This document shows positions 43,965 to 52,441 of a stretch of 64,000 nt of DNA, one piece after another. Origin of the DNA: Rhodoferax lacus (GTDB lineage: Bacteria > Pseudomonadota > Gammaproteobacteria > Burkholderiales > Burkholderiaceae_C); contig NZ_QFZK01000002.1 of NCBI RefSeq assembly GCF_003415675.1, forward strand, positions 248,001-312,000, written 5' to 3'. The notes below the pieces were generated by a model that had not been told where the DNA came from, ran no database searches, and worked only from the letters and a program-made list of their open reading frames with translations. The translations under genes and the position numbers were made by a program. The first letter of the stretch is position 1. The number at the start of each line of letters is the position of its first letter.

Positions 43965-46900
43965 ACGCCCCCACCAAGCTCAACGAAGTCACACCCGCAA
44001 CGGTCACCTTCACGCTGGACCAGAAGACCATCCACGCCTTTGAGGGCGAAACCATCCTGAAGGCCGCCAAGCGCCACGGCATCGACATCCCGCACCTGTG
44101 CTACAAGGACGGCCTGCGCGCCGACGGCAACTGTCGCGCCTGTGTGGTGGAGATCAAGGGCGAGCGCACCCTGGCGCCGAGCTGCTGCCGCAATGCCACC
44201 GCCGGCATGGAGGCCTTGGCCAACAGTCCGCGTGCTATCAAGAGCCAGAAGATGGTGCTGGAGATGCTGCTCTCCGACATGCCGGATGTGGGCTACAAGT
44301 GGAATGACGCGGAAGATAAACCGTCGGTGCACCCAGGTTCCTCTGACACGGCGGTGACAGTGGGCGGGCCGGGTGACGATTTGCGCTCGCGCCATGAGGA
44401 GCCCGGCCTGCCCGCTGGCGCCGCCGGGGCAGAGGCGATCACCCATAACGCAACAAATACAAAAACAACAGGCCAACACGGCGAACTCAGCGACTGGGCC
44501 AGCCGCATGGGCGTCACGGTACGTCCCCAACTCAAAGCCCTCCGAAGAGAGCAACCCAAGGCCGACGTTTCACACCCCGCCATGGCCGTGAACCTGGATG
44601 CCTGCATTCAGTGCAACCGCTGCGTGCGCGCCTGCCGTGAAGAACAGGTGAATGATGTCATCGGCTACGCCATGCGCGGCTCGCACAGCGAGATCGTGTT
44701 TGACCTGGGCGACCCCATGGGCGATAGCACCTGCGTGGCCTGCGGCGAATGTGTGCAGGCCTGCCCCACGGGCGCACTCATGCCCAAGACGCAAATCGGC
44801 TCGCAAGTCGTCGACAAAAAAGTCGACTCGGTCTGCCCCTTCTGCGGCGTGGGCTGCCTGCTCACCTACAACGTCAAGGACAACAAGATCGTCAGCGTGG
44901 ACGGCCGCGACGGCCCGGCCAACCACAGCCGCCTGTGCGTCAAGGGCCGCTTCGGCTTTGACTACGCGGCCAGCCCGCAGCGCCTGACTGTGCCGCTGAT
45001 ACGCAAGGCCGGTGTCGCCAAAGACCCGGCCCTGCTGCAAAACCTGAACCGCGACAGTGCCGACTGGTCCGAGGTATTCCGCGAAGCCACCTGGGAAGAG
45101 GCTTTGTCATTCTCCGCAGGCAGCCTGGTGCGCCTGCGGGACACCCATGGCAAGAAATCGCTCGCCGGTTTTGGCTCGGCCAAGGGCAGCAACGAAGAGG
45201 CCTATCTGTTCCAGAAGCTGGTGCGCACCGGCTTTGGCAGCAACAACGTGGACCACTGCACCCGCCTGTGCCATGCCTCCAGCGTGGCGGCCCTGTTGGA
45301 GGGCGTAGGCTCCGGCGCGGTGAGCAACCAGGTCAACGACGTGCAGCACTCGGACCTGATTTTTGTCATCGGCTCCAACCCCACGGCCAACCATCCCGTA
45401 GCCGCCACCTGGATGAAGAACGCCGCCAAGCTGGGCGCAAAAATCGTGCTGGCCGACCCGCGCATCACCGACATCGGCAAGCACGCCTGGCGCACCCTGC
45501 AGTTCAAGCCCGACACCGATGTGGCCATGCTCAATGCACTCATCCACGTTGTGATTGAAGAGGGCCTGGCCGACCAGGACTTCATTGCCAAGCGCGCCAA
45601 CAATTACGAGGCCTTGCGCGAGAACGTCAAGGGCTACAGCCCCGAGGCCATGGAGCCCATCTGCGGCATTCCGGCCCAGACCCTGCGCGAAGTGGCGCGC
45701 GCCTATGCCAGCGCCAAGGGCGCCATGATTCTCTGGGGCATGGGCATCAGCCAGCATGTGCACGGCACCGACAATGCGCGGTGCCTGATCGCACTGGCCA
45801 CAGTCGCCGGCCAGATCGGCAAGCCGGGCTCTGGCCTGCACCCTTTGCGCGGTCAGAACAATGTGCAGGGCGCATCCGACGCCGGACTCATCCCCATGAT
45901 GTTCCCCAACTACCAGCGCGTGACCAACAAAAGCGCACACGCCTGGTTCGAGAACTTCTGGGACACCAAGCTCGACGACCAGCCCGGCTACACCGTGGTG
46001 GAAATCATGCACAAGGCGCTGGCCCCGGAGAGTGACCCACACAAGATCCGCGGCATGTACATCATGGGCGAGAACCCCGCCATGAGCGACCCCGACCTGA
46101 ACCATGCGCGCCACGCGCTGGCCAGTCTGGAGCATATGGTGGTGCAAGACATCTTCATGACCGAAACCGCCTGGCTGGCCGACGTGGTGCTGCCCGCCAC
46201 CGCCTGGCCGGAGAAGACCGGCACCGTCAGCAATACCGACCGCATGGTGCAGCTCGGCAAGCAGGCTATTCAAGCGCCGGGACAGGCCAAACCCGATCTG
46301 TGGATCATCCAGGACATTGCCCGGCGCATGGGCCTCAACTGGAATTACGAAGGCGAGTTTGACGGCGTGGCCGCTGTCTATGACGAAATGCGCCAGGCCA
46401 TGCATGCGGCCATCTCGGGCATTACCTGGGAGCGCCTGCAGCGCGAGTCCAGCGTCACCTACCCCTGCCTGAGCGCGGAAGACCCGGGAGCACCCACCGT
46501 GTTCCTGGATAAATTCGACACCACGGACGGCCGCGTCAACCTGGTGCCTGCCGACATCATTCCGGCCAACGAGCGGCCCGATGCGGACTTCCCCTTTGTG
46601 TTGATCACCGGCCGCCAGCTGGAGCATTGGCACACCGGCAGCATGACGCGCCGCGCGGTGGTGCTGGATGCTATCGAACCGATGGCCACGGCCTCCCTGT
46701 GCGGTGCCGACCTGGTCGCCTTGGGGCTGGAGGCAGGCGATGTGGTCACGGTGCAGTCGCGCCGCGGCGAAGTGGCCATCCATGTGCGGCGCGATGACGG
46801 CACGCCGCGCGGTGCGGTGTTCATCCCCTTTGCCTACTATGAGGCAGCAGCCAACCTGATGACCAATGCGGCGCTGGACCCGTTTGGCAAGATCCCCGAG

Positions 46901-46984
46901 TTCAAGTACTGCGCCGTGGCCATACGCCGTGGCGGCACGCCCACGTTTGTGGCGGGCTACGGCACGGCGGCACTGGCGGCCTGA
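43961..46984 (+). CDS. fdsA: NAD-dependent formate dehydrogenase, molybdenum-containing alpha subunit
   Basis: Catalytic subunit oxidising formate to CO2. The 1,007 residues include an N-terminal [2Fe-2S] domain (CYKDGLRADGNCRAC), a His/Cys and two-[4Fe-4S] ferredoxin region (CIQCNRCVRACREEQ, CVACGECVQACPTGAL), a further CPFCGVGC cluster and the bis-molybdopterin domain with catalytic Cys-His in VDHCTRLCHASSVA. The start at 43961 is set by the ATGA overlap with the gamma-beta gene. It is about 45-50 residues longer than FdsA proteins as I remember them (about 960). The excess lies in residues about 119-171, between GYKWNDA and QHGELSDW, and contains a translated copy of structured repeat family 1. 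Confidence 0.95.
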   Translation: MNAPTKLNEVTPATVTFTLDQKTIHAFEGETILKAAKRHGIDIPHLCYKDGLRADGNCRACVVEIKGERTLAPSCCRNATAGMEALANSPRAIKSQKMVLEMLLSDMPDVGYKWNDAEDKPSVHPGSSDTAVTVGGPGDDLRSRHEEPGLPAGAAGAEAITHNATNTKTTGQHGELSDWASRMGVTVRPQLKALRREQPKADVSHPAMAVNLDACIQCNRCVRACREEQVNDVIGYAMRGSHSEIVFDLGDPMGDSTCVACGECVQACPTGALMPKTQIGSQVVDKKVDSVCPFCGVGCLLTYNVKDNKIVSVDGRDGPANHSRLCVKGRFGFDYAASPQRLTVPLIRKAGVAKDPALLQNLNRDSADWSEVFREATWEEALSFSAGSLVRLRDTHGKKSLAGFGSAKGSNEEAYLFQKLVRTGFGSNNVDHCTRLCHASSVAALLEGVGSGAVSNQVNDVQHSDLIFVIGSNPTANHPVAATWMKNAAKLGAKIVLADPRITDIGKHAWRTLQFKPDTDVAMLNALIHVVIEEGLADQDFIAKRANNYEALRENVKGYSPEAMEPICGIPAQTLREVARAYASAKGAMILWGMGISQHVHGTDNARCLIALATVAGQIGKPGSGLHPLRGQNNVQGASDAGLIPMMFPNYQRVTNKSAHAWFENFWDTKLDDQPGYTVVEIMHKALAPESDPHKIRGMYIMGENPAMSDPDLNHARHALASLEHMVVQDIFMTETAWLADVVLPATAWPEKTGTVSNTDRMVQLGKQAIQAPGQAKPDLWIIQDIARRMGLNWNYEGEFDGVAAVYDEMRQAMHAAISGITWERLQRESSVTYPCLSAEDPGAPTVFLDKFDTTDGRVNLVPADIIPANERPDADFPFVLITGRQLEHWHTGSMTRRAVVLDAIEPMATASLCGADLVALGLEAGDVVTVQSRRGEVAIHVRRDDGTPRGAVFIPFAYYEAAANLMTNAALDPFGKIPEFKYCAVAIRRGGTPTFVAGYGTAALAA
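44350..44425 (-). repeat. Structured repeat family 1, copy F, inside the fdsA coding sequence
   Basis: Arms 44350-44373 and 44402-44425 are inverted repeats at 20 of 24 positions. The module between them, read on the minus strand, is TCCTCATG, mini-hairpin GCG-CGAG-CGC (10 nt rather than 12) and AAATCGTC, 26 nt plus one unpaired base on each side. The 8-nt strands are identical to copy A. The element is in frame and is translated as residues about 130-155 of FdsA (Thr-Ala-Val... to ...Gly-Ala-Ala). Confidence 0.85.
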
Positions 46985-46988
46985 ACCC

Positions 46989-47846
46989 ATGACGACCCTA
47001 GCCACCCATGCGCCGCTGTACCTCACGCAGGCCAGCGCTGCACTCACGCACAGCGTGGACGTGGTCAACGAGTTTGGCGAGACCTACCAGCTCGCCATCC
47101 CATCGGAGCGCGCCCTCACCGTGTATGTGGACAAGCGCGAACTCATCACCGTCATGACCCTGGGCGCACACCCGGAGTGGCTGGTGCTGGGCTACCTGCT
47201 CAACCAGCGCCTGGTCAGCAGCTTTGACGACATCGAGTCCGTCACTGTGGATTGGGAGGTGGGTGCGGCGGCCGTGAAAACGCGCAGCGGCATTGCCGAC
47301 CTGGAACAAAAAACCGCACGCCGCGTGGTCACCACCGGCTGCGGCCAGGGCAGTGTGTTTGGCGACATGATGGACGGGCTGGACGCCCTGCAGTTGCCCG
47401 ACACCCGCATCACCCAGGCCCAGTTGTACTCCGTGGTGAATGCCATCCGCCTGCAGCAAAGCGTGTACAAAACGGCCGGCTCGGTCCACGGCTGCGCGCT
47501 GTTTGCCGGGGAAGAAATGCTGCTGTTTGTGGAAGACGTGGGCCGCCACAACGCCATCGACACGATTGCCGGCTGGATGGCCTTGAACGGCGTGCAGCCC
47601 GAGGGCAAGGTGTTCTACACCACCGGGCGCCTGACCAGCGAAATGGTGGTCAAGGCCGCGCAAATGGGCATTGCCGTGGTGGTGTCGCGCAGCGGCATGA
47701 CCCAGATGGGCCACTCTGTTGCCCAGCGCCTGGGCCTGTGCGCCATAGGCCGCGCCACCAACAAGCGCTTTGTCTGCTTCAGCGGCGCCGGGCGCTTGCA
47801 GCTGCAGCCGGAGCTGGCGGGATTGCCGGTGCGGGCGGCTGCATAG
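46989..47846 (+). CDS. fdhD: Formate dehydrogenase accessory sulfurtransferase FdhD (FdsC)
   Basis: A 285-residue FdhD-family protein that sulfurates or delivers the bis-MGD cofactor to formate dehydrogenase. Features: YVDKRELITVMTLGAHPEWLVLGYLLNQ, VVTTGCGQGSVFGDMMD, VHGCALFAG, VEDVGRHNAIDTIAGW, and FYTTGRLTSEMVVKAAQMGI. The motif that is CxxC in E. coli FdhD has only its first Cys here (CGQG). It lies 4 bp after fdsA. A small fdsD gene, usual after fdsC, is not seen; the next gene is on the opposite strand. Confidence 0.94.
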   Translation: MTTLATHAPLYLTQASAALTHSVDVVNEFGETYQLAIPSERALTVYVDKRELITVMTLGAHPEWLVLGYLLNQRLVSSFDDIESVTVDWEVGAAAVKTRSGIADLEQKTARRVVTTGCGQGSVFGDMMDGLDALQLPDTRITQAQLYSVVNAIRLQQSVYKTAGSVHGCALFAGEEMLLFVEDVGRHNAIDTIAGWMALNGVQPEGKVFYTTGRLTSEMVVKAAQMGIAVVVSRSGMTQMGHSVAQRLGLCAIGRATNKRFVCFSGAGRLQLQPELAGLPVRAAA

Positions 47847-47857
47847 CGTCTGATTTC

Positions 47858-48307
47858 TTAGCGCAGCATGTCGATGTGCGCAATGCCGTCCTCGTCATAG
47901 GGCGCTGACACGGTGACAAAGCCAAAGCTGGCGTAGAAGGCTTCCAGGTACTGTTGCGCGCCAATGCGCAGGCGCGCCTCCGGGTACAGCGCTTGGGCTT
48001 CTGCAATACCGCGCCTGAGCAGCGCGCGTCCGGCACCGGTGCCGCGGCCTGCTGCGGTGGTCAGCACGCGGCCCAGCGAGGCTTCGGCAAATTTCACACC
48101 GGGGGCCAGCACGCGCAGGTAGGCGCAGAGCTGGGCCGTGGGGGTGTCGTCGCTCCAGCCCAGAAGGTGGTGCGCGTCCTGGTCCAGGCCGTCCATGTCC
48201 GGGTACAGGCATTGCTGCTCCAGCACAAACACCTGCTGGCGTGCGGATAGCACAGCGTAGAGCTGTGCGCCTGTGAGTTGCTCAAAAGAAAGACACTGCC
48301 AGTTCAT
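47858..48307 (-). CDS. ElaA-family GNAT N-acetyltransferase
   Basis: A 149-residue GNAT acetyltransferase starting MNWQCLSFEQLTGAQLYAVL, with the ElaA signature LSARQQVFVLEQQCLYPDMDGLDQDAHHLLGW (quoted in segments), the acetyl-CoA-binding LGRVLTTAAGRGTGAGRALL and the LRIGAQQYLEAFYASFGF ending. The ATG at 48307 fits the family start; an upstream extension is not needed. The acceptor substrate is unknown. It converges on fdhD with an 11-bp gap. Confidence 0.88.
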   Translation of the reverse strand: MNWQCLSFEQLTGAQLYAVLSARQQVFVLEQQCLYPDMDGLDQDAHHLLGWSDDTPTAQLCAYLRVLAPGVKFAEASLGRVLTTAAGRGTGAGRALLRRGIAEAQALYPEARLRIGAQQYLEAFYASFGFVTVSAPYDEDGIAHIDMLR

Positions 48308-48352
48308 GGACTCCAATCCTTTCTGGCTCGGCCGTCCGATGGTATGCATCAG

Positions 48353-49420
48353 CTAGGCCAGCACCAGCAGGTTTTCAAACGCAAAGCTCAGCGACACCGT
48401 GTCGCCGCGCACCGGCAGCTTCTGGTTCGGGTCATTGAATACGTCCATGGAAACCACCTCAGCGCCCAGGTGCGTTCGCATACGCACGATGGAGCCCAGA
48501 AAGCTCACATCATCCACCACCGTCTGCACCGTGTTCTTGCCGTTGGTGACTGCGCCGGGAGCATCCAGGGTAATGGCTTCGGGGCGGATCGCCAGGGTGC
48601 ATTTCTGGCCGTTCTTCAAATCATCCAGCGGGTTGCTGGTGACCAGCACCTGCGTGCCCACACGGATCTCGCCCTTGGCCGTGTCCACCACCTCGCCGGA
48701 GAGTTGGTTGAGTGTGCCAATAAACGAGGCCACAAAGCGCGTGCGCGGAAAGTTGTAAATCGCCGAGGGCGTGCCGGTCTGCTCCACACGGCCTTCGTTC
48801 AGAACCACGATACGGTCGGAGATGGACAGGGCCTCCTCCTGGTCGTGTGTGACAAACACGGTGGTGATGTGCAGCTCGCGCTGCAGCTCGCGGATTTCTT
48901 CGCGCAACGAGATGCGGATCTTGGCGTCCAGCGCCGACAGCGGCTCGTCCAACAACAAGACCTTGGGGCGGTTGGCCAGTGCGCGCGCCAGTGCCACGCG
49001 CTGCTGCTGGCCGCCCGACATCTGCCAGGGGTAGCGCTCGGCCAGGGCATCGAGCTTGATGAGCTTGAGCATCTCGCGTACGCGCGCTTCGGTCTCGTCT
49101 TTGCCCACATTGGCTACCTTGAGGCCAAAGCCGATGTTCTCGGCCACCGTCATGTTGGGGAACAGCGCATACGACTGGAACACCATGCCCACATTGCGCT
49201 TGGCTGTTGGCACATGCGTGACATCCTTGCCGTCAAACACGATGCTCCCTACCGAGGGTGCTTCAAACCCCGCCAGCATGCGCAGGATGGTGGTCTTGCC
49301 GCAGCCCGAGGGGCCCAGGAAGGTGATGAACTCGCCCTTCTCGATCGAGATGGAGAAGTCATGCACGGCGGTCTGGCTGCCGAAACGCTTTTGTATGTTG
49401 GAAATTTCCAGGAAGGCCAT
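48353..49420 (-). CDS. ABC importer ATP-binding protein
   Basis: A 355-residue ATPase of the iron/polyamine/phosphonate type. Nucleotide-binding domain (about 1-235): Walker A GPSGCGKTT, Q-loop VFQSYALFPNMTVAENIGFG, signature MSGGQQQRVALARAL, Walker B VLLLDEPLSALD and H-loop VTHDQEEA. A TOBE-type domain follows (about 265-350; LAIRPEAITLD). ATG 49420 matches the family start. Last gene of the substrate-binding protein-permease-permease-ATPase series, so it energises the importer. Confidence 0.95.
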   Translation of the reverse strand: MAFLEISNIQKRFGSQTAVHDFSISIEKGEFITFLGPSGCGKTTILRMLAGFEAPSVGSIVFDGKDVTHVPTAKRNVGMVFQSYALFPNMTVAENIGFGLKVANVGKDETEARVREMLKLIKLDALAERYPWQMSGGQQQRVALARALANRPKVLLLDEPLSALDAKIRISLREEIRELQRELHITTVFVTHDQEEALSISDRIVVLNEGRVEQTGTPSAIYNFPRTRFVASFIGTLNQLSGEVVDTAKGEIRVGTQVLVTSNPLDDLKNGQKCTLAIRPEAITLDAPGAVTNGKNTVQTVVDDVSFLGSIVRMRTHLGAEVVSMDVFNDPNQKLPVRGDTVSLSFAFENLLVLA

Positions 49421-49445
49421 GGCGTGAATCTTTTTATTGGGTGGG

Positions 49446-50252
49446 TTAGCGGGTGGGCTTGGTGTGGGCGTTGCGGCCAAACACATTGATAAGGCCCATG
49501 GAGGCCCAGGTCACGATGAAGGCAATCACGGCCAGGGCCGACGGCTCATACGCCCGGTTGGCGCCTATAAGCTGCAGGTAAGGGCCAAAGGCCGGGCGGT
49601 CCAGCAGGCTGGCCATGGTGAACTCGCCAATCACCACGGCGAAGGTCAGGAAGGCACCCGACAGAATGGCCGAGCTGATGTTGGGAAATATCACCCGCAA
49701 CAAGATGGTGGCACGCTTGGCACCCAGCACCTCGGCGGCCTCGGTGAGTGTGCGCACATCAATCGTGCGCAGGCCCGTATCCACCGAGCGGTACATATAC
49801 GGCAGGGACAGCGTCACATAGCTGCAGACCAACAAAAAGTCGGTGGCGTGCTCGCTGCCGGTGAGCGGAATGATGGAGCTGCTGTTGTACATGCGCAGGT
49901 AGCCAAACACGATGACAATGGCCGGTATCACCAGCGGCAGCAGCGTGATGAACTCCACCAGCGGGCGCAGCTTGGGCATGCGCAAATGCACCCAGTAGGC
50001 GGTGGGCACCACCAGCAGCACGCCCACCAGAATGGTGGCAATCGCCATCACGATGGAGTAGCCAAAGGTGGCCTGGAACTGCGGGTCGCCAAACACCACC
50101 TTGTAGGCCTCAAAGCTGTACTCACCGCGCTTCATGCGCAGGCTGAATTCAAAGGTGGCAATCAGAGGCAGCAGGAAGTAGGCGCTGCCCACAGCCATGG
50201 CAATCCATGCACCCAGGCGCGATTCTTTTGTGGCTTTGCTCGCGGTGCTCAT
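49446..50252 (-). CDS. ABC importer permease, second subunit
   Basis: A 268-residue inner-membrane permease with about six transmembrane helices and a binding-protein-dependent transport (BPD) fold. The EAA-type coupling loop is EAAEVLGAKRATILLRVIFP. Its ATG overlaps the stop of the preceding permease by 4 bp. The family resembles PotC/PhnV/FbpB second permeases; the substrate is not readable from the sequence. Confidence 0.92.
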   Translation of the reverse strand: MSTASKATKESRLGAWIAMAVGSAYFLLPLIATFEFSLRMKRGEYSFEAYKVVFGDPQFQATFGYSIVMAIATILVGVLLVVPTAYWVHLRMPKLRPLVEFITLLPLVIPAIVIVFGYLRMYNSSSIIPLTGSEHATDFLLVCSYVTLSLPYMYRSVDTGLRTIDVRTLTEAAEVLGAKRATILLRVIFPNISSAILSGAFLTFAVVIGEFTMASLLDRPAFGPYLQLIGANRAYEPSALAVIAFIVTWASMGLINVFGRNAHTKPTR

Positions 50253-51148
50253 GCGCTCCTCCGGTCGGTCTTGCTGCGCAACACCATGTAGCCGGCGTTG
50301 GCCAGGCCGGTGATGACAATCATGCCCAGGGCCATGGCGTAGCCCAGATTCGGGTTGTGCAGCACGTCGCCGCGTATCTGCGCATAGAGCAGGATGGGCA
50401 CGATGTTGAGCGAGCTGCCGGTGAGCGCATAGGCCGTGGCCACCGCGCCGAAGGCGTTGGCAAACAGCAGCAGCATGGCGCCCAGGATGCTGGGCCATAG
50501 CACCGGCAGGGCAATAAAGCGCCAGTACTGCAGGGTGCTGCCGCCCAGGCAATCGCAGGCCTCGCGCCACTCTTTCTTCAGGCCTTCAAGTGCCGGTGTG
50601 ATGATCAGCACCATGAGCGGAATCTGGAAATATAAATAGGTGAGCGTGAGGCCCGTGAAGCTCAAAATCGAAAAGCCGGTGGAATAGATATTGATATCCA
50701 GATAGGTGCGCAGCAGGATGGTCACCAGCCCCATACGGCCCAGCGTGGCCAGAAAGGCAAAGGCCAGCGGCACACCGGCAAAGTTGGAGGCCACACCCGA
50801 GAAGGTCATCAGCGTGGGCCGTATCCAGCCCGGCAGCTTGCCCAGTACTGCAGCCCAGGCCAGCAGGCAGCCCAGCAGGCCACCCGCCACGGAGGAGGCG
50901 ATGCTGATCTTGAAACTGATCCAGTAGGCGCTCAGCACATTGGGCTCCAGCAGGCCGGCCAGGTTGTTCAGCGTGAAGTGTCCCTCGGCATCCTGGAATG
51001 CGCCCACCATCAGGTAGGCCGTGGGCAGCAGCATGAACATCAGCGCAAACACAAAGAAGGGCAGCACGCCCAGCAGGTTTAGGTTGAGTGGCTTGTTGCC
51101 AGGGGGCGCCGGTATGCGCCCGGGGTTTGGAATGGAATCAGCAGACAC
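50249..51148 (-). CDS. ABC importer permease, first subunit
   Basis: A 299-residue permease with about six transmembrane helices and the coupling-loop motif EACDCLGGSTLQYWRFIALP. The GTG at 51148 is chosen because it lies downstream of the intrinsic terminator at 51194-51224 and gives a short cytosolic N-terminus before the first helix (LNLNLLGVLPFFVFALMFML); an ATG at 51217 would place the terminator hairpin inside the gene. Partner of the following permease (ATGA overlap). Confidence 0.9.
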   Translation of the reverse strand: MSADSIPNPGRIPAPPGNKPLNLNLLGVLPFFVFALMFMLLPTAYLMVGAFQDAEGHFTLNNLAGLLEPNVLSAYWISFKISIASSVAGGLLGCLLAWAAVLGKLPGWIRPTLMTFSGVASNFAGVPLAFAFLATLGRMGLVTILLRTYLDINIYSTGFSILSFTGLTLTYLYFQIPLMVLIITPALEGLKKEWREACDCLGGSTLQYWRFIALPVLWPSILGAMLLLFANAFGAVATAYALTGSSLNIVPILLYAQIRGDVLHNPNLGYAMALGMIVITGLANAGYMVLRSKTDRRSA

Positions 51149-51186
51149 GGTGCAACTCACTGGTGAAACAGGGCAGGCCGGGGCCC

Positions 51187-51224
51187 AAACAAAATCGGGC
51201 ATGACCGCAAGAGTCATGCCCGAT
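51187..51224 (-). terminator. Intrinsic terminator within the ABC importer operon
   Basis: A perfect 12-bp stem (ATCGGGCATGAC at 51194-51205 with GTCATGCCCGAT at 51213-51224) with a 7-nt loop is followed on the minus strand by TTTTGTTTG. It lies 22 bp after the binding-protein gene and before the permease genes, so it probably lowers expression of the permeases and ATPase relative to the binding protein. Confidence 0.85.
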
Positions 51225-51246
51225 GGGAGGCTGTCAGCGGGTCAAC

Positions 51247-52341
51247 TTACTTGACCGCTGCACCTACGACGGCATCCCACTGCTTGGTGATGACTTCCTT
51301 GGCAGCACCCTGCTGATCCAGCGTGGGGAACAGGGCCTTGGCATAACCAGCAGCCGGAGGCAGCTTGTCCAGTGAGGCCTTGCTGAACTTGTTCTTGGCA
51401 ACCATGTCGTTGAAGCGGATGGGGTGGCAGTAACCGTTGAGCAGGCCTTGCTGGCCTTCGTCAGAGTACAGGTACTCCATCCACAGCTTGGCGGCATTGG
51501 GGTGGGGTGCGTAGGCGCTGATGGCCTGCACATACACGCCCGCCACCACGCCGGTCTTGGGCACTACCACGTCGACCTTGGGGTTGCCAGCGAGCTTGTC
51601 GCGGTCGGCCAGGGCGTTGTAGTCCCAGCTGATGATGATGGGGGTGGTGCCCTGGGCCAGCGAGGCCGCCTTGCCGATCACCGGCACAAAGTTGCCGGCC
51701 TTGTTCAGGTCAGCAAAGAATTTCAGGCCCGCAGCGGCGGCCTTGGAGGTGTCGCCACCGGAGATGCTCAGGCCTGCAGCGTACACACCCTGGATAGCCT
51801 GGTTGGAGGCACGTGGGTCGCCAGCCAGGGCCACGGCGTTCTTGTACTCGGGCTTCTGCAGATCGGCCCAGTCTTGCGGTGGCTTGACCATGTCGGAGTT
51901 GACCTGGAAGGCCAGCACGCCGTAGTAGTCGCCAACCCAGTAGCCTTCAGGATCCTTGGCGCTGTCAGGGATGCTGGCCCAGGTGGATACCTTGTAGGGC
52001 TGCAGCAGACCGGCGGCCTTGGCGCTGGGGCCAAAGGACAGGCCGACGTCAATGGTGTCGGGGGCCTGGGGGCCCTTGTTGTCCTTGTTGGCCTTGATGG
52101 CCTCGATTTCATCGCCGGAACCTGCATCGGGATTGAGCTCATTGACCTTGATGCCGTACTTGGCCTTGAAGGCGTCAATGATGGGGCCGTAGCCACACCA
52201 GCTGCGCGCCAGCGCGATCACGGTCAGCTGGCCTTCGGCCTTGGCTGCGGCAATCAGCTGGGCCGACTGGGCGGACGCGCTTTGCGCACCGCAAACGGCC
52301 AGGGCGGCCAGGGCCAGTGAAGTCAATTTATTTACATGCAT
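51247..52341 (-). CDS. ABC importer periplasmic substrate-binding protein
   Basis: A 364-residue periplasmic binding protein with a Sec signal peptide (about 1-24, cleavage near ASAQSA) and the family-1 extracellular-solute-binding layout (AEGQLTVIALARSWCGYG, FKAKYGIKVNELNPDAGSGD, YAPHPNAAKLWMEYLYSDEG). It resembles the iron(III)/polyamine/2-aminoethylphosphonate cluster of binding proteins; no residues seen here select one ligand. It is the first gene of the importer operon and is divergent from mgtC. Confidence 0.92.
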   Translation of the reverse strand: MHVNKLTSLALAALAVCGAQSASAQSAQLIAAAKAEGQLTVIALARSWCGYGPIIDAFKAKYGIKVNELNPDAGSGDEIEAIKANKDNKGPQAPDTIDVGLSFGPSAKAAGLLQPYKVSTWASIPDSAKDPEGYWVGDYYGVLAFQVNSDMVKPPQDWADLQKPEYKNAVALAGDPRASNQAIQGVYAAGLSISGGDTSKAAAAGLKFFADLNKAGNFVPVIGKAASLAQGTTPIIISWDYNALADRDKLAGNPKVDVVVPKTGVVAGVYVQAISAYAPHPNAAKLWMEYLYSDEGQQGLLNGYCHPIRFNDMVAKNKFSKASLDKLPPAAGYAKALFPTLDQQGAAKEVITKQWDAVVGAAVK

Positions 52342-52405
52342 AACGGTTCCTATGAAGTTGCCAGCGCAGTGTGGCGTTAAAAGAAGTCAGTTCCGTGACA
52401 ATCAG

Positions 52406-52434
52406 TTTACAGTTAGCAAACGTATTTGGATACA
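52406..52434 (+). promoter_or_regulatory. Candidate sigma-70 promoter of the mgtC-like gene
   Basis: TTTACA (52406-52411) and GATACA (52429-52434) are separated by 17 bp, 8 bp upstream of the gene's ATG; TACAAA two bases further right is an alternative -10. The very short distance to the start would leave almost no leader, so the fit is only moderate. Confidence 0.3.
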
Positions 52435-52441
52435 AATAAAA

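Noticed and set aside
45253-45295. Selenocysteine in FdsA
   Set aside because: The active-site codon in VDHCTRLCH is TGC (Cys); there is no in-frame TGA and no SECIS element was needed to read the frame.
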